DNA of 64,000 nt from CAWFKW01 sp963816535 (lineage in GTDB: Bacteria; Bacteroidota; Ignavibacteria; Tepidaquicellales; OLB5): NCBI GenBank assembly GCA_963816535.1, contig CAWFKW010000003.1, forward strand, positions 744,001 to 808,000. Direction: 5' to 3'. This document shows, in pieces, positions 40,967 to 50,277 of this stretch. The translations under genes and the position numbers were made by a program. Numbering within the stretch: position 1 is the first letter of the stretch; each line of letters begins with the position of its first letter. The notes under the pieces were generated by a model that had not been told where the DNA came from, did no database searches, and saw nothing but the letters and a program-made list of their open reading frames with translations.

Positions 40967-42964
40967 ATGCTAGCTCAGAATTTCATTTTTTTAGCCTTTT
41001 TCCTCTCGGCAATTGGTTTCTTTTCGTATAACCTTCTCAGAATCAGATCATACCTGTTACTTGGGCGCAGTGAAAACAGATTCAATAGTGCGGGTAAAAG
41101 AATTTGGAAAGTTTTTTCGATTGGATTGGGTCAATCTAAAATTCTCCGTGAACCGGCTGCCGGCATTATGCATGCGACTATATTCTGGGGATTCTTAACC
41201 CTTCTTACGGCCGTTTCAGAAGCCCTAATTCAGGGTATTTACTCGCCCTTTTCCATTTTGTTCCTTGGCAGGATGGCAAAGGCGATTTTTTTATTTCAGG
41301 ATGTTTTCGGATTATTGGTCATATTATCCGTCATATACGCGCTTTACAGAAGATATGTTATTCATCCTAAACGTCTCCAGGGTGACGGCAGCACCAATGC
41401 AGACGCGACGCTTATTTTGTTCATGATTTTCGGCGTTATGGTTACGATGTTCGGCGTTAATTCAGTTCAGCCAATACTACAGCCGGAGCACGGTTCGTTT
41501 TATAAGTGGCATTTTTTCTCGGTAATGTTTACACCTTTATTTTCAAATTCAAATGCGGCGTTAGTCTTTAACGTTTTCTGGTGGGGGCATGTTCTGATAA
41601 TTTTCTCGTTCATGAACTATCTTCCCTATTCCAAGCATTTTCATATAGTAACATCTCTGCCGAACGTGTATCTTTCAAAGCTGGGGCCGCAAACGCTGGA
41701 CACAGAGGAAATAGATTTTGAGAAAGAAAACGTTTTTTTGGGCGCGGGCGATATTGAGCAGCTGACATGGAAAGAAATGCTGGATGGATACGCATGCACA
41801 GAGTGCGGAAGGTGTACTTCGGTTTGCCCGGCAAACATTACGGGAAAGCCGCTTTCGCCCAGGAAAATAATTATGAATATCCGGGACAGGGTCGCTCAAA
41901 AAGCGCCGTTGGTGAAAAACGGAAAAGAAATACCTCATGATGTTGAAGCTGGTAAACTTGTTTCCGAAGCATATATAACAGATAATGAACTTTGGGCCTG
42001 CACTTCATGCATGGCATGCGTGCAGGAATGTCCTGTAAATATTGAGCATGTAAACGCAATTATTGATATGCGCAGGTATCTTGTTCAAAGCGAATCGCGG
42101 TTCCCGGAAGAACTGGCAACGGTATTCGGCAACATGGAAAATAACGGCGCCCCCTGGGCATTTCCCCAATCGGACAGATTGAAATGGGCCGAAGGAATTG
42201 ATGTACCGGTTGCGGCCTCAAAACAGGAATTCGATGTATTGTATTGGGTCGGATGCGCCGGCTCGTTTGACGCAAGGTATCAGAATGTATCCCGCTCAGT
42301 GGCGCAAATCCTAAACAAAGCGGGAGTAAATTATGCCGTTTTGGGAACCGAAGAAAAATGCAACGGCGATTCAGCAAGAAGGCTTGGCAACGAATTCCTT
42401 GCACAGACAATGATAAAAGAGAATGTTCAGACGCTGGCACAATATAAATTCAAAAAGATACTTGTAAGCTGCCCGCACTGCCTGCAAACTATCGGGAATG
42501 AATACAAGGCGTTCGGCGCGGATTATGAAGTTGTGCACCATTCGGAATTTATCGGAGATTTGATTTCAGGAAAGAAAATTGAGATAGACGATTCTAAAAA
42601 GACAAACAAGAAAATTACATATCATGATTCATGTTACCTTGGGAGATATAACAATATTTATGATGAGCCCAGGGATCTGATCAATCTGACCAATAACGGC
42701 GAACTTGCCGAGATGGAACGATCGGGAGATAAGGGATTGTGCTGCGGCGCAGGAGGCGGTAGGATGTGGATGGAAGAAAAGCTGGGGCATAAAAAAGTAA
42801 ATATTGAAAGAACAGAAGAAGCGTTATCTTTGAATCCTGAAATTATCTCAACCGCCTGTCCGTTCTGTATGACCATGATGACAGACGGGGTAAAAGAAAA
42901 AGGAAAAAACGAGGAAGTGAAAGTAAAGGATTTTGCAGAATTGATTTTGGAAACATTAAAGTGA
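40967..42964 (+). CDS. Membrane Fe-S oxidoreductase, HdrD-like with cytochrome b domain (EMO-type candidate)
   Basis: A 665-residue fusion. Residues 1-230 hold five or six membrane helices with His residues placed like NarI heme ligands (I-M-H-A-T, K-W-H-F-F, W-W-G-H-V). Two [4Fe-4S] motifs follow: C-T-E-C-G-R-C-T-S-V-C-P and C-T-S-C-M-A-C-V-Q-E-C-P at about 275-360. Two CCG-like cysteine domains complete it (E-E-K-C-N-G-D, where CCG is degenerate, and G-L-C-C-G-A-G-G-G). This matches membrane oxidoreductases that pass electrons from electron-transfer flavoprotein to menaquinone (EMO), linking acyl-CoA oxidation to respiration. etfAB is not in the window, so the donor is an inference. Confidence 0.88.
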   Translation: MLAQNFIFLAFFLSAIGFFSYNLLRIRSYLLLGRSENRFNSAGKRIWKVFSIGLGQSKILREPAAGIMHATIFWGFLTLLTAVSEALIQGIYSPFSILFLGRMAKAIFLFQDVFGLLVILSVIYALYRRYVIHPKRLQGDGSTNADATLILFMIFGVMVTMFGVNSVQPILQPEHGSFYKWHFFSVMFTPLFSNSNAALVFNVFWWGHVLIIFSFMNYLPYSKHFHIVTSLPNVYLSKLGPQTLDTEEIDFEKENVFLGAGDIEQLTWKEMLDGYACTECGRCTSVCPANITGKPLSPRKIIMNIRDRVAQKAPLVKNGKEIPHDVEAGKLVSEAYITDNELWACTSCMACVQECPVNIEHVNAIIDMRRYLVQSESRFPEELATVFGNMENNGAPWAFPQSDRLKWAEGIDVPVAASKQEFDVLYWVGCAGSFDARYQNVSRSVAQILNKAGVNYAVLGTEEKCNGDSARRLGNEFLAQTMIKENVQTLAQYKFKKILVSCPHCLQTIGNEYKAFGADYEVVHHSEFIGDLISGKKIEIDDSKKTNKKITYHDSCYLGRYNNIYDEPRDLINLTNNGELAEMERSGDKGLCCGAGGGRMWMEEKLGHKKVNIERTEEALSLNPEIISTACPFCMTMMTDGVKEKGKNEEVKVKDFAELILETLK

Positions 42965-43108
42965 TCTTTGAATAAACAACAAAGAAAAATAGCAAGTAAC
43001 AAAATAATAGCCCATTGAACTGTGAATACGATACCTGATATTTTTATAATTGAATCACAGTAATAAAATATCATAAAGATTAATTCAAATTTTCAAATAA
43101 TAAAATAG

Positions 43109-43133
43109 ATTCCCGCTTTCGCGAGAATGAAAT
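43109..43133. repeat. Dispersed palindromic repeat upstream of metK
   Basis: An inverted repeat of the form G-A-T-T-C-C-C-G-C-T-T-T-C-G-C-G-A-G-A-A-T followed by G-A-A-A-T-A-A. It ends 15 bases before the metK start. Related copies are inside the 118-bp tandem repeat (3700, 3818) and at 50247-50275 just before purL. Confidence 0.8.
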
Positions 43134-43148
43134 AACTGAGGAGATAAC

Positions 43149-44375
43149 ATGTCTTATTTTTTTACATCGGAGTCAGTAAGCGAAGGGCATCCGGATAAAG
43201 TATGCGACCAGATTTCGGACGCAGTATTGGATTCAATATTAACTCATGATCCTAATGCAAAAGTAGCGTGCGAGTGTTACGTCACAACCGGTTTAGTTGT
43301 AGTAGGCGGTGAGATCAAAGCCAATCAAAAAGCAAAGCTTGAAACAGATATTCAGAGAATCGCAAGGGAAGTTATAGATACAATCGGTTATAATAAATCA
43401 GAATACCAGTTTGACGCCGTTTCATGCGGTATTGTTAACGTTATGCATGAGCAATCGGCTGATATTAATCGCGGCGTTGAAAGAAAAAGCAAAAAGAAAC
43501 AGGGCGCAGGCGACCAGGGAATGATGTTCGGGTACGCAACAAACGAGACCGATAACTATATGCCGCTGGCTCTGGACCTGTCGCATAAACTGTTACGGGA
43601 ATTGGCCGTGATAAGAAGAGAACAGAAAGTTATGAAATACCTGAGGCCCGATTCTAAGTCGCAGGTAACAATTGAATATGATAACAAGAACAAACCAAAG
43701 AAAGTCGATACTATTGTTATCTCCACACAGCATGATGATTTCATAAAGCCGGGAAAGGGAATGTCTCAGGCGGCGGCAGATAAAAAGATGCAGGATACGA
43801 TAAAGAAAGATGTTATCAAATATCTTGTACCGAGGGTTAAGAAACAGCTTCCGGCGAGAATTACAAAATTATTCGGCAGCCACATAAAATATCATGTTAA
43901 CCCAACGGGTAAATTTGTTATCGGCGGACCGCATGGCGATACAGGCTTAACCGGCAGAAAAATTATTGTAGACACTTATGGCGGAAAAGGCGCTCATGGC
44001 GGCGGAGCTTTTTCAGGCAAAGATCCTTCCAAGGTTGACAGAAGCTCTGCATATGCGTGCAGGCATCTTGCAAAAAATATTGTGGCATCAGGGCTTGCCG
44101 AAGAATGCCTGATACAGGTATCGTACGCTATCGGAGTTCCGGAACCTATCTCAATATTGGTAAATACTTACGGGACCGGAAAGGTCGCCGATACAAAAAT
44201 TTCCGATTTCATAACAAAGAATATTGATATGACGCCGAGCGGAATAATCGGCAGGTTAAATCTCCGCCGCCCGATATTCCGCAAGACGACAAACTACGGA
44301 CACTTCGGGCGCAATGATAAAGATTTCACATGGGAAAAACTTGACATGGTGAATTTATTTAAGAAAGTAAAATAA
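43149..44375 (+). CDS. metK: S-adenosylmethionine synthetase
   Basis: A 408-residue enzyme that makes SAM from methionine and ATP. Family signatures are present: G-H-P-D-K-V-C-D-Q-I-S-D-A near the N terminus, G-A-G-D-Q-G-M-M-F-G-Y-A (the hexapeptide region) and G-G-G-A-F-S-G-K-D-P-S-K-V-D-R-S-A-A-Y-like (here S-S-A-Y-A). The ATG is preceded by GAGGAG six bases upstream, a clear Shine-Dalgarno, and by a dispersed palindrome. No SAM riboswitch fold is apparent upstream. Confidence 0.98.
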   Translation: MSYFFTSESVSEGHPDKVCDQISDAVLDSILTHDPNAKVACECYVTTGLVVVGGEIKANQKAKLETDIQRIAREVIDTIGYNKSEYQFDAVSCGIVNVMHEQSADINRGVERKSKKKQGAGDQGMMFGYATNETDNYMPLALDLSHKLLRELAVIRREQKVMKYLRPDSKSQVTIEYDNKNKPKKVDTIVISTQHDDFIKPGKGMSQAAADKKMQDTIKKDVIKYLVPRVKKQLPARITKLFGSHIKYHVNPTGKFVIGGPHGDTGLTGRKIIVDTYGGKGAHGGGAFSGKDPSKVDRSSAYACRHLAKNIVASGLAEECLIQVSYAIGVPEPISILVNTYGTGKVADTKISDFITKNIDMTPSGIIGRLNLRRPIFRKTTNYGHFGRNDKDFTWEKLDMVNLFKKVK

Positions 44376-44407
44376 TTTTTAGTTAAATAAGTTAATTTAG
44401 TTAAATA

Positions 44408-44456
44408 GGTGGAATAGTGAATTACGGGAATCCGTATTTACGTTTCACCTTTTCGT
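44408..44456 (+). terminator. Possible terminator of metK
   Basis: An imperfect long hairpin GGTG...TGAATTACGG-GAAT-CCGTATTTAC...CACC followed by TTTTCG. The inner stem TACGG/CCGTA is perfect; the outer stem has mismatches and the T run is short. Confidence 0.4.
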
Positions 44457-45003
44457 TTTTACAAGAAACTTCGCTTTGCAGCGAATTAATATTTTTGTTT
44501 TCCTTATTTGTTTTTTCTTTTACCTTTCAACTTTCTAACCCTATGAACTTTATGAACTTTTTTCTTTTTTCGTCTTTATGTTTAAAATAAGATTGTCCCC
44601 AGGGACAATAATTTTTTTCAACCAGTTAGACGAATTCACGTCTCGGCATCGGTTTGGCCAAACCAAGTGTGCGGCAGGAAACACCTTCAGGGTGAGCGCC
44701 CCTGTTTCCCACTCGGAGTTTTTTGTTTTGTTGCAGGAAACTCCTTTACAAGACCCGCTGGCGCAAGTATAATACATTTGCATAGCACAGTCAAGGTAAA
44801 AATTTATACATATGTTTAAACAAGTTCGTAAAGTTATAAAGTTTATAAAGTTAAAGATTTAATAATGAGCAATGATCAATAAACAAGAAAAGTTACAGAT
44901 TTTGACGTTTTATCGCGGTATAGCGAACCGCCGCGGCGGAATGAATTTTTAAAACGGAATAAATGTATTAACTTACAGTTAATAAATTACCCGGTTATAG
45001 ATC
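44457..45003. other. Intergenic region with dispersed repeats
   Basis: No convincing gene. It contains the second G-T-C-C-C-C-A-G-G-G-A-C element (44591-44645), a G-C-A-G-G-A-A-A-C repeat pair (44669-44679 and 44734-44743), and from about 44920 onward a block (C-G-C-C-G-C-G-G-C-G-G-A-A-T-G ... A-C-T-T-A-C-A-G-T-T-A-A-T) that is duplicated at 46640-46710 in front of the paralogous gene. Confidence 0.7.
44591..44645. repeat. Dispersed repeat with GTCCCCAGGGAC palindrome, copy 2
   Basis: Same palindrome and trailing C-A-A-C-C-A-G-T-T-A-G-A-C-G-A-A-T-T sequence as the copy at 5870-5925, about 39 kb away. Confidence 0.75.
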
Positions 45004-46365
45004 TTGAGAAAATACCTGCAAATATCAAAGAAGCTTCCGTTCGTAGTTTTCTACCTCTCCATTTTATTTTTCATAGTTTGTTTTAATTTTAAAGATTCAC
45101 CGCCGCCATCAAACTGGTACCAGCAGTTTATACCGAATATGGGAAGTGAGCAATTGGCCGACATCACATTTCTTGACAGCCTGGTTGGATATGCCATCAC
45201 GCAGACTCATAATATACTTAAGACGACAAATGGGGGTGATAACTGGAATATTATTTACAACGATACTACCGGGAATATTTTTACAAGATTACAATTCTTA
45301 AACGAAAGCACAGGATTTGTTGGAGCTTATAATACTCTTAAAACGACCAATGGAGGCAATAACTGGTTTCAAATAAGCACACCGGTACCGGTACAGGATA
45401 TTTATGTGCTTAATGAAGATACTATTTGGATTGTTTTTCCAAATAGTTTAGTCGGCGGCGTCTTTCGGACAACCAACGGGGGTGCAAGCTGGCAACAGCA
45501 GTTTTCAGGTGGTACCCAAAACCCGAATAAGATATATATGTTTAACCCAAGGATAGGGTTTATGTGCAATAGCTCTGGGACACCGCCAAATATTTACAAA
45601 ACTACAAATGGCGGGGCAAACTGGTTAATTAATTTAAGTAATGATTATTTTTTCGATATGCGTTTTATTGACAGTCTGACAGGCTGGAAATGTAACGGGA
45701 TTGAAGATTCATCCATGCAAAAAACAACAGACAGCGGACTTAATTGGACAAAACAAATATTGCCTTATGGGGGTTCAATAATAACTTCTGTTATTACGAA
45801 TTTCTGTAATGTAAACCACGATACAATATGGGGTGTCGGCGGCTTTATTACTTATGGGACCGGGGGTTTTAGAGGAATGCTATTTAGGACAACTAATGGA
45901 GGACAGAACTGGCTTTTCCAAATACCGGATACAACAATTCACATAACAAGTTATGCGCATATACAATTTATAAATAGAAATATTGGTTGGGCTTATAGTT
46001 TAGGGCAAGGAGGTATTCACACAACAAATGGTGGAGATACCACATTCCTTAATGGAATTCAACAGATTTCAAGTATTATTCCAGAAGATTTTAAGTTATA
46101 TCAGAATTATCCCAATCCGTTCAATCCTGTTACAAATATTAAATATCAAATAATAAAAAACGTGAAACGTGAAACGTCAGATGTGCGACTTATAGTGGTT
46201 GATATTACGGGAAAAATTGTTACAACGCTTGTAAATCAAAAGCAAAGCGCCGGAACATATCAAGTTGATTTTTCAGGAGCCAATTACTCATCAGGCGTGT
46301 ATTTTTATTCATTATTCATCGATGATAAATTAGCCGACACGAAGAAAATGGTTCTGCTCAAATAA
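45004..46365 (+). CDS. T9SS-exported Asp-box protein, tandem paralogue 1
   Basis: A 453-residue protein starting at TTG (L-R-K-Y-L-Q-I-S-K-K). The N terminus has a hydrophobic segment (F-V-V-F-Y-L-S-I-L-F-F-I-V) acting as signal peptide, with no obvious cleavage site. The body has Asp-box repeats T-N-G-G-D-N-W, T-N-G-G-N-N-W, T-N-G-G-A-S-W, T-N-G-G-A-N-W and T-N-G-G-Q-N-W, and a T9SS type A domain ends K-K-M-V-L-L-K. The sorting domain holds an extra charged insert (N-V-K-R-E-T-S-D-V). The next gene is a tandem paralogue with an almost identical leader and upstream region. Function unknown. Confidence 0.87.
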   Translation: MRKYLQISKKLPFVVFYLSILFFIVCFNFKDSPPPSNWYQQFIPNMGSEQLADITFLDSLVGYAITQTHNILKTTNGGDNWNIIYNDTTGNIFTRLQFLNESTGFVGAYNTLKTTNGGNNWFQISTPVPVQDIYVLNEDTIWIVFPNSLVGGVFRTTNGGASWQQQFSGGTQNPNKIYMFNPRIGFMCNSSGTPPNIYKTTNGGANWLINLSNDYFFDMRFIDSLTGWKCNGIEDSSMQKTTDSGLNWTKQILPYGGSIITSVITNFCNVNHDTIWGVGGFITYGTGGFRGMLFRTTNGGQNWLFQIPDTTIHITSYAHIQFINRNIGWAYSLGQGGIHTTNGGDTTFLNGIQQISSIIPEDFKLYQNYPNPFNPVTNIKYQIIKNVKRETSDVRLIVVDITGKIVTTLVNQKQSAGTYQVDFSGANYSSGVYFYSLFIDDKLADTKKMVLLK

Positions 46366-46719
46366 AGAAACGGCAAAAGTGCGAACCGGTTACTTTAAAA
46401 CAGTTAATATTTAATCATAGAAAGGAGGCAGGCAGAGGAAATAAATACGTAACGACAACGCCTATGCGAAAATAATGTAATCTTGCAGCGATAATATAAT
46501 GAACGCTTATAATCATCCTATGCCCTTGTGCCTCTTGCCCGCCTATGGCAGGTTAATAAACTAAATTCATAACATTAATGAAAATCAAAATGCAAACAAA
46601 AAAGCTACAGGCAGAAGCGCCAAAGAAATAGCGAACCGGCGAATCGCCGCGGCGGAATGAATTTTTAAAACGGAATAAATGTATTAACTTACAGTTAATT
46701 AAATACCCGGATATTGATC
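46366..46719. other. Intergenic region with duplicated upstream block
   Basis: No gene. Bases 46640-46719 repeat the sequence before the previous paralogue (44920-45003), including A-A-A-A-C-G-G-A-A-T-A-A-A-T-G-T-A-T-T and the T-T-A-A-C-T-T-A-C-A-G stretch. A short C-C-C-G-C-C-T-A-T-G-G-C-A-G-G element lies at about 46539-46553. Confidence 0.75.
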
Positions 46720-48114
46720 TTGAGAAGATACCTGCAAATATCAAAGAAACTTCCGTTCGTAGTTTTCTATCTCTCCATTTTATTTTTCATAGTTTGTTTT
46801 AATTTTAAAGATTCGCCGCCTCCATCAAACTGGTATCAGCAGTTTATGCCGAACCTGAATGGCAGGCAAATAGCCGATATTACTTTTACAGACAGTTTGA
46901 ATGGATATGCAATAACCAATAGACTTGGCGTACCCGATACATCATTCATTTTGAAAACAACGAACAGCGGAGATAGCTGGTTAATAAATCATGCAGAAAC
47001 TACAAATTCTATTTTTAAGAGAATCCAATTTATTAACCAGAGTACAGGCTTTGTTGGCGGATTAATTAATTTTAATTACATGTTAAAAACCACTAACAGC
47101 GGCGCTAACTGGTTTTACATAAATGCTCCATATGATATAGCCGCAGAAGATATGTCAGTATTAAACCAGGATACAATTTGGATTGCATTTTCAGAATCAT
47201 TAACCGGCGGCGTATTCCGCACAACGAACGGGGGTGCAAGCTGGACGCAGCAGTTGAGTTTGGGCAGCCAGAACCCGAATCATATATATTTTTATAATGG
47301 AAGAATGGGGTTTACAGGCAGGGATAATATCTATTTACGCAGAACTACAGATAGCGGATTAAACTGGACTTTAATAAACGGGGCGGGCGGTTTTTTGGAT
47401 ATGTACTTTGCGGACAGTTTGACCGGTTGGAAAACATCCTTTCAGAAGACTACAGATGGAGGATTGAATTGGATTAACCAACCTTTGCCTCAAGGTGGAG
47501 ATATAGTTTTATCGCAAATCAACCACTTTTCAAATATTGGTAGCGATACAATTTGGGGCGTAGGCGGATATGTATTTTGGCCTGGATTTGGTAACAGAGG
47601 GATGATATTCCGTACTACAAACTCCGGCGCAAATTGGTTATTTCAGGTTCCTGATACAAATATAAATATAGGCAGGTATCTATATACTAAATTTACCGGG
47701 AAATTAAATGGTTGGGCATATTCTACTATTCCAACAGGTATACATACTACAAGTGGCGGAGACCCCGTATTTTATACATCCGTTCATCAGATCAGCCTGG
47801 AGGTTCCGAAACATTTCGGGTTGTTTCAGAACTATCCAAACCCGTTCAATCCGGTCACAAAGATCAGATATCAAATAGCAAAAAGCAGTTATGTAAGTTT
47901 GAAGGTTTATAATATACTGGGCGAAAATATAGCTGCTCTTGTAAACCAAAAACAATCAGCCGGCACGTATGAAGTTGATTTTTCCGCCTCAGGCGGAGGC
48001 TTGAATCTTTCATCGGGCGTATATTTTTATAAAATAGAGATAACAACTGACCCGCGCTCAGGCATAGGGAAGGAGGAATATACCGAAACAAAGAAGATGA
48101 TTTTAGTAAAGTAA
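46720..48114 (+). CDS. T9SS-exported Asp-box protein, tandem paralogue 2
   Basis: A 464-residue paralogue of the gene upstream. The first 40 or so residues (R-R-Y-L-Q-I-S-K-K-L-P ... N-W-Y-Q-Q-F) are nearly the same, while the repeats diverge and several Asp-boxes have Ser for the first Gly (T-N-S-G-D-S-W, T-N-S-G-A-N-W, T-D-S-G-L-N-W). The T9SS domain contains a 15-residue insert rich in Gly and Arg (S-G-G-G-L-N-L ... D-P-R-S-G-I-G-K-E) and ends K-K-M-I-L-V-K. TTG 46720 matches the start of the paralogue; TTG 46714 would add two residues. Confidence 0.87.
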   Translation: MRRYLQISKKLPFVVFYLSILFFIVCFNFKDSPPPSNWYQQFMPNLNGRQIADITFTDSLNGYAITNRLGVPDTSFILKTTNSGDSWLINHAETTNSIFKRIQFINQSTGFVGGLINFNYMLKTTNSGANWFYINAPYDIAAEDMSVLNQDTIWIAFSESLTGGVFRTTNGGASWTQQLSLGSQNPNHIYFYNGRMGFTGRDNIYLRRTTDSGLNWTLINGAGGFLDMYFADSLTGWKTSFQKTTDGGLNWINQPLPQGGDIVLSQINHFSNIGSDTIWGVGGYVFWPGFGNRGMIFRTTNSGANWLFQVPDTNINIGRYLYTKFTGKLNGWAYSTIPTGIHTTSGGDPVFYTSVHQISLEVPKHFGLFQNYPNPFNPVTKIRYQIAKSSYVSLKVYNILGENIAALVNQKQSAGTYEVDFSASGGGLNLSSGVYFYKIEITTDPRSGIGKEEYTETKKMILVK

Positions 48115-48235
48115 TTTCTACAAACAGGGGGATATACATTTAAATATAATTGCAGAATCCGTACCGGATGGATGCAAGGCATCCGGTATAACAAATAATT
48201 TATTTTTTGTTGTTAACTTTAATCCCCGATAAATT

Positions 48236-50007
48236 ATGAAAAAGAAATTAATAATATTCAGCTCTATTCTGATTTTGATGTCAGTTTTGTTTATTTCCGG
48301 CTTCACGCCTGAAAACGCAGGTTCAAATTCTTCGGCTGCGCGGCGACTTTTTACATCGCCAACCACAAACGGTTTCTTAATTGGCGCCCTGCATTCGTAC
48401 TGGGATATGTTTCCTGTAAACCGCGGCAATTATGATGCGGCTGGGCTTAATATTTCACACTCTTACACAGATGTTGACAGCAACCAAATTCCCGGCGACC
48501 TCACAAGGCATACCCCTATATCTCATGTAACCGGGGAACATCTTTTTGACCCCGTAAACGTAAGCGGCATAACCGCGGCGATACAGACAATTAATTCACA
48601 TAACCAGAGCCGTTTTTTCTGGCAGAGGCCAAAAATAGAATGGCTGTGCTACGGGCAAAGCAGCGTGTACCAGGCGGAACAGGTAAGCCCTGACGATGAT
48701 CACTGGTTTTATTCGTTCAATGTGAGCGCAGGCGAATCAATAAACGATTACACGTGGAACGGGGGCAAAAAGGTCCTTCATTGCAGCGATGCTGTGCTTC
48801 GCCCCGGCGCGGAAATTGTGCTGAAGGGCTTAAAGGCAAATACAGAGCAATGCAGAACCGAAACCGGGTCCAGCAACCAATGGATGGCTGATAATGAATG
48901 TACATGGCTCGTAAAACCGAGAATCAGGATTGATTCGAATTTTGCGGCAAATAATCCAAACACAAATATTTGTAAAATTATAATATTAAATCAGAACTTC
49001 GATACTGTTAAAAATTTAACAATTAAGGCAAGCAATTTTTCAGATGGAACAACTCCTTATAACGGACAATATCTGGAAGAGTTCTTCTTTGGTCAAAATG
49101 ATTCAAATCTTACCTTTCACGGCGCATTAGGCACGCATTGGGGCATAAATGCAAGGGGAACTTACCCCGCCGATACCGCCGCAAATAAAGCCGATATACA
49201 GATTTACTGGTATGATAACTGCGAAATGTGGATAGATTATGTTAAAGTGGAAAATGATGTGGCAAGTGATTTATTGAGTAATGACCCTAATAATGCATGG
49301 CACCAAACTTATGATCAGTGGATAACAGAAGAAGTAAACGCGGTAAAAGATTACCCGAACTCAAGCTACCCTGCGGTTTTTAATTTTTATATTGAGCTGT
49401 TTGAGTTTAATAACATACCCTGCATGGCTTATGTAAACCATAAGATAGATTCGCTTTCCAACCATACCATAGGCTTAATGGCTGACCAGCTTACGTTTTA
49501 CGAAAATCACATGGCATGGGCAGACAGGGGAAATATTGTAACGCCTGATAAGCTTAAAAGAATGTTTTTTAACGTAACGGGCTTTCACCAGATATTTGTT
49601 GGCGACCCATACCCGCTTACTGCTTCTCATCCTAATAACGGCTGTTCTTTTGACTGTAAATACGGGAACCCGCAGTATAGCGAAATTCCGTCTTCGCAAA
49701 TCATGAGTCGATAAAAACAGATCCTAAAAATCAATTACCGACTGTTCATAATTTATATCAGAATTTTCCCAATCCGTTTAATCCATCAACAAAAATCAAT
49801 TTCGATCTGCCCAAAGACAGCAAGGTAACACTGGTTATTTATGATATTCTTGGACGAGTTGTGAAGAGATTATTAAACAGTGAGTTTAAGCAAGCCGGTA
49901 GATATTCGATTGATTTCAACGCAGGCAATTATGCATCCGGTGTTTATTTTTATAGAATCGAAGCTGGTGATTATGTGATGAGCAAGAAAATGGTGTTGGT
50001 AAAATAA
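48236..50007 (+). pseudogene. Frameshifted or internally deleted T9SS-exported protein
   Basis: The frame from 48236 encodes 492 residues: signal peptide (to F-I-S-G-F), then a Trp/His/Asn-rich extracellular-type body with several Cys (L-C-Y-G-Q, V-L-H-C-S-D, D-N-E-C-T-W, N-G-C-S-F-D-C-K) that I do not recognise. It stops at TAA 49712-49714. From 49705 a different frame continues without a stop to 50007 and encodes a complete T9SS type A domain (L-Y-Q-N-F-P-N-P-F-N-P-S-T ... K-K-M-V-L-V-K). Joining needs a net -1 shift at about 49700-49712. Either an indel or a deletion of middle sequence has separated cargo from sorting signal. A terminator follows at 50033. Confidence 0.82.
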
Positions 50008-50032
50008 ATACTAAGAAATAATCAAAAAAAGG

Positions 50033-50058
50033 AAAGCGGGTTTAATAGCCCGCTTTTT
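50033..50058 (+). terminator. Rho-independent terminator
   Basis: Perfect stem AAAGCGGG/CCCGCTTT (50033-50040 and 50049-50056) with a T run, 25 bases after the sorting-domain stop at 50007. Its position supports 50007 as the true gene end. Confidence 0.9.
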
Positions 50059-50246
50059 CATTGGGTAAATTAGATTAGAAAGCATGCATTATTCATTTTT
50101 TTAAGTTGGCCCAGTACTTGTTTATACCTGAAATATTATTCTAAATCTTTTTATTTTTGATTTCTTGCCAAATGATACAATATCTTGATATCCGGAGAAT
50201 ACAGTTGAATAGTCTTGAGTATTCCGAACTTTAAATTAGAAAACAT

Positions 50247-50275
50247 GGATCACCGCTTTCGCGGGAATGAAATAA
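50247..50275. repeat. Dispersed palindromic repeat before purL
   Basis: A copy of the G-A-T-x-x-C-C-G-C-T-T-T-C-G-C-G-G-G-A-A-T-G-A-A-A-T-A-A element, ending two bases before the purL ATG. An open frame passes through it and creates a false N-terminal extension of purL. Confidence 0.8.
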
Positions 50276-50277
50276 GA

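Noticed and set aside
42965..43148. SAM riboswitch upstream of metK
   Set aside because: Only a short palindromic repeat and a Shine-Dalgarno are visible; no multi-helix junction or conserved SAM-I/II core could be found by eye.
44550..44783. 77-codon open frame on the minus strand, and a 64-codon one on the plus strand
   Set aside because: Both cover the GTCCCCAGGGAC repeat and flanking intergenic repeats; no start-site support.
50215..50277. Extended start of purL
   Set aside because: The extension is the translation of a dispersed palindrome; PurL proteins begin at or near the R-E-P-E-V-N-L-E-L segment.
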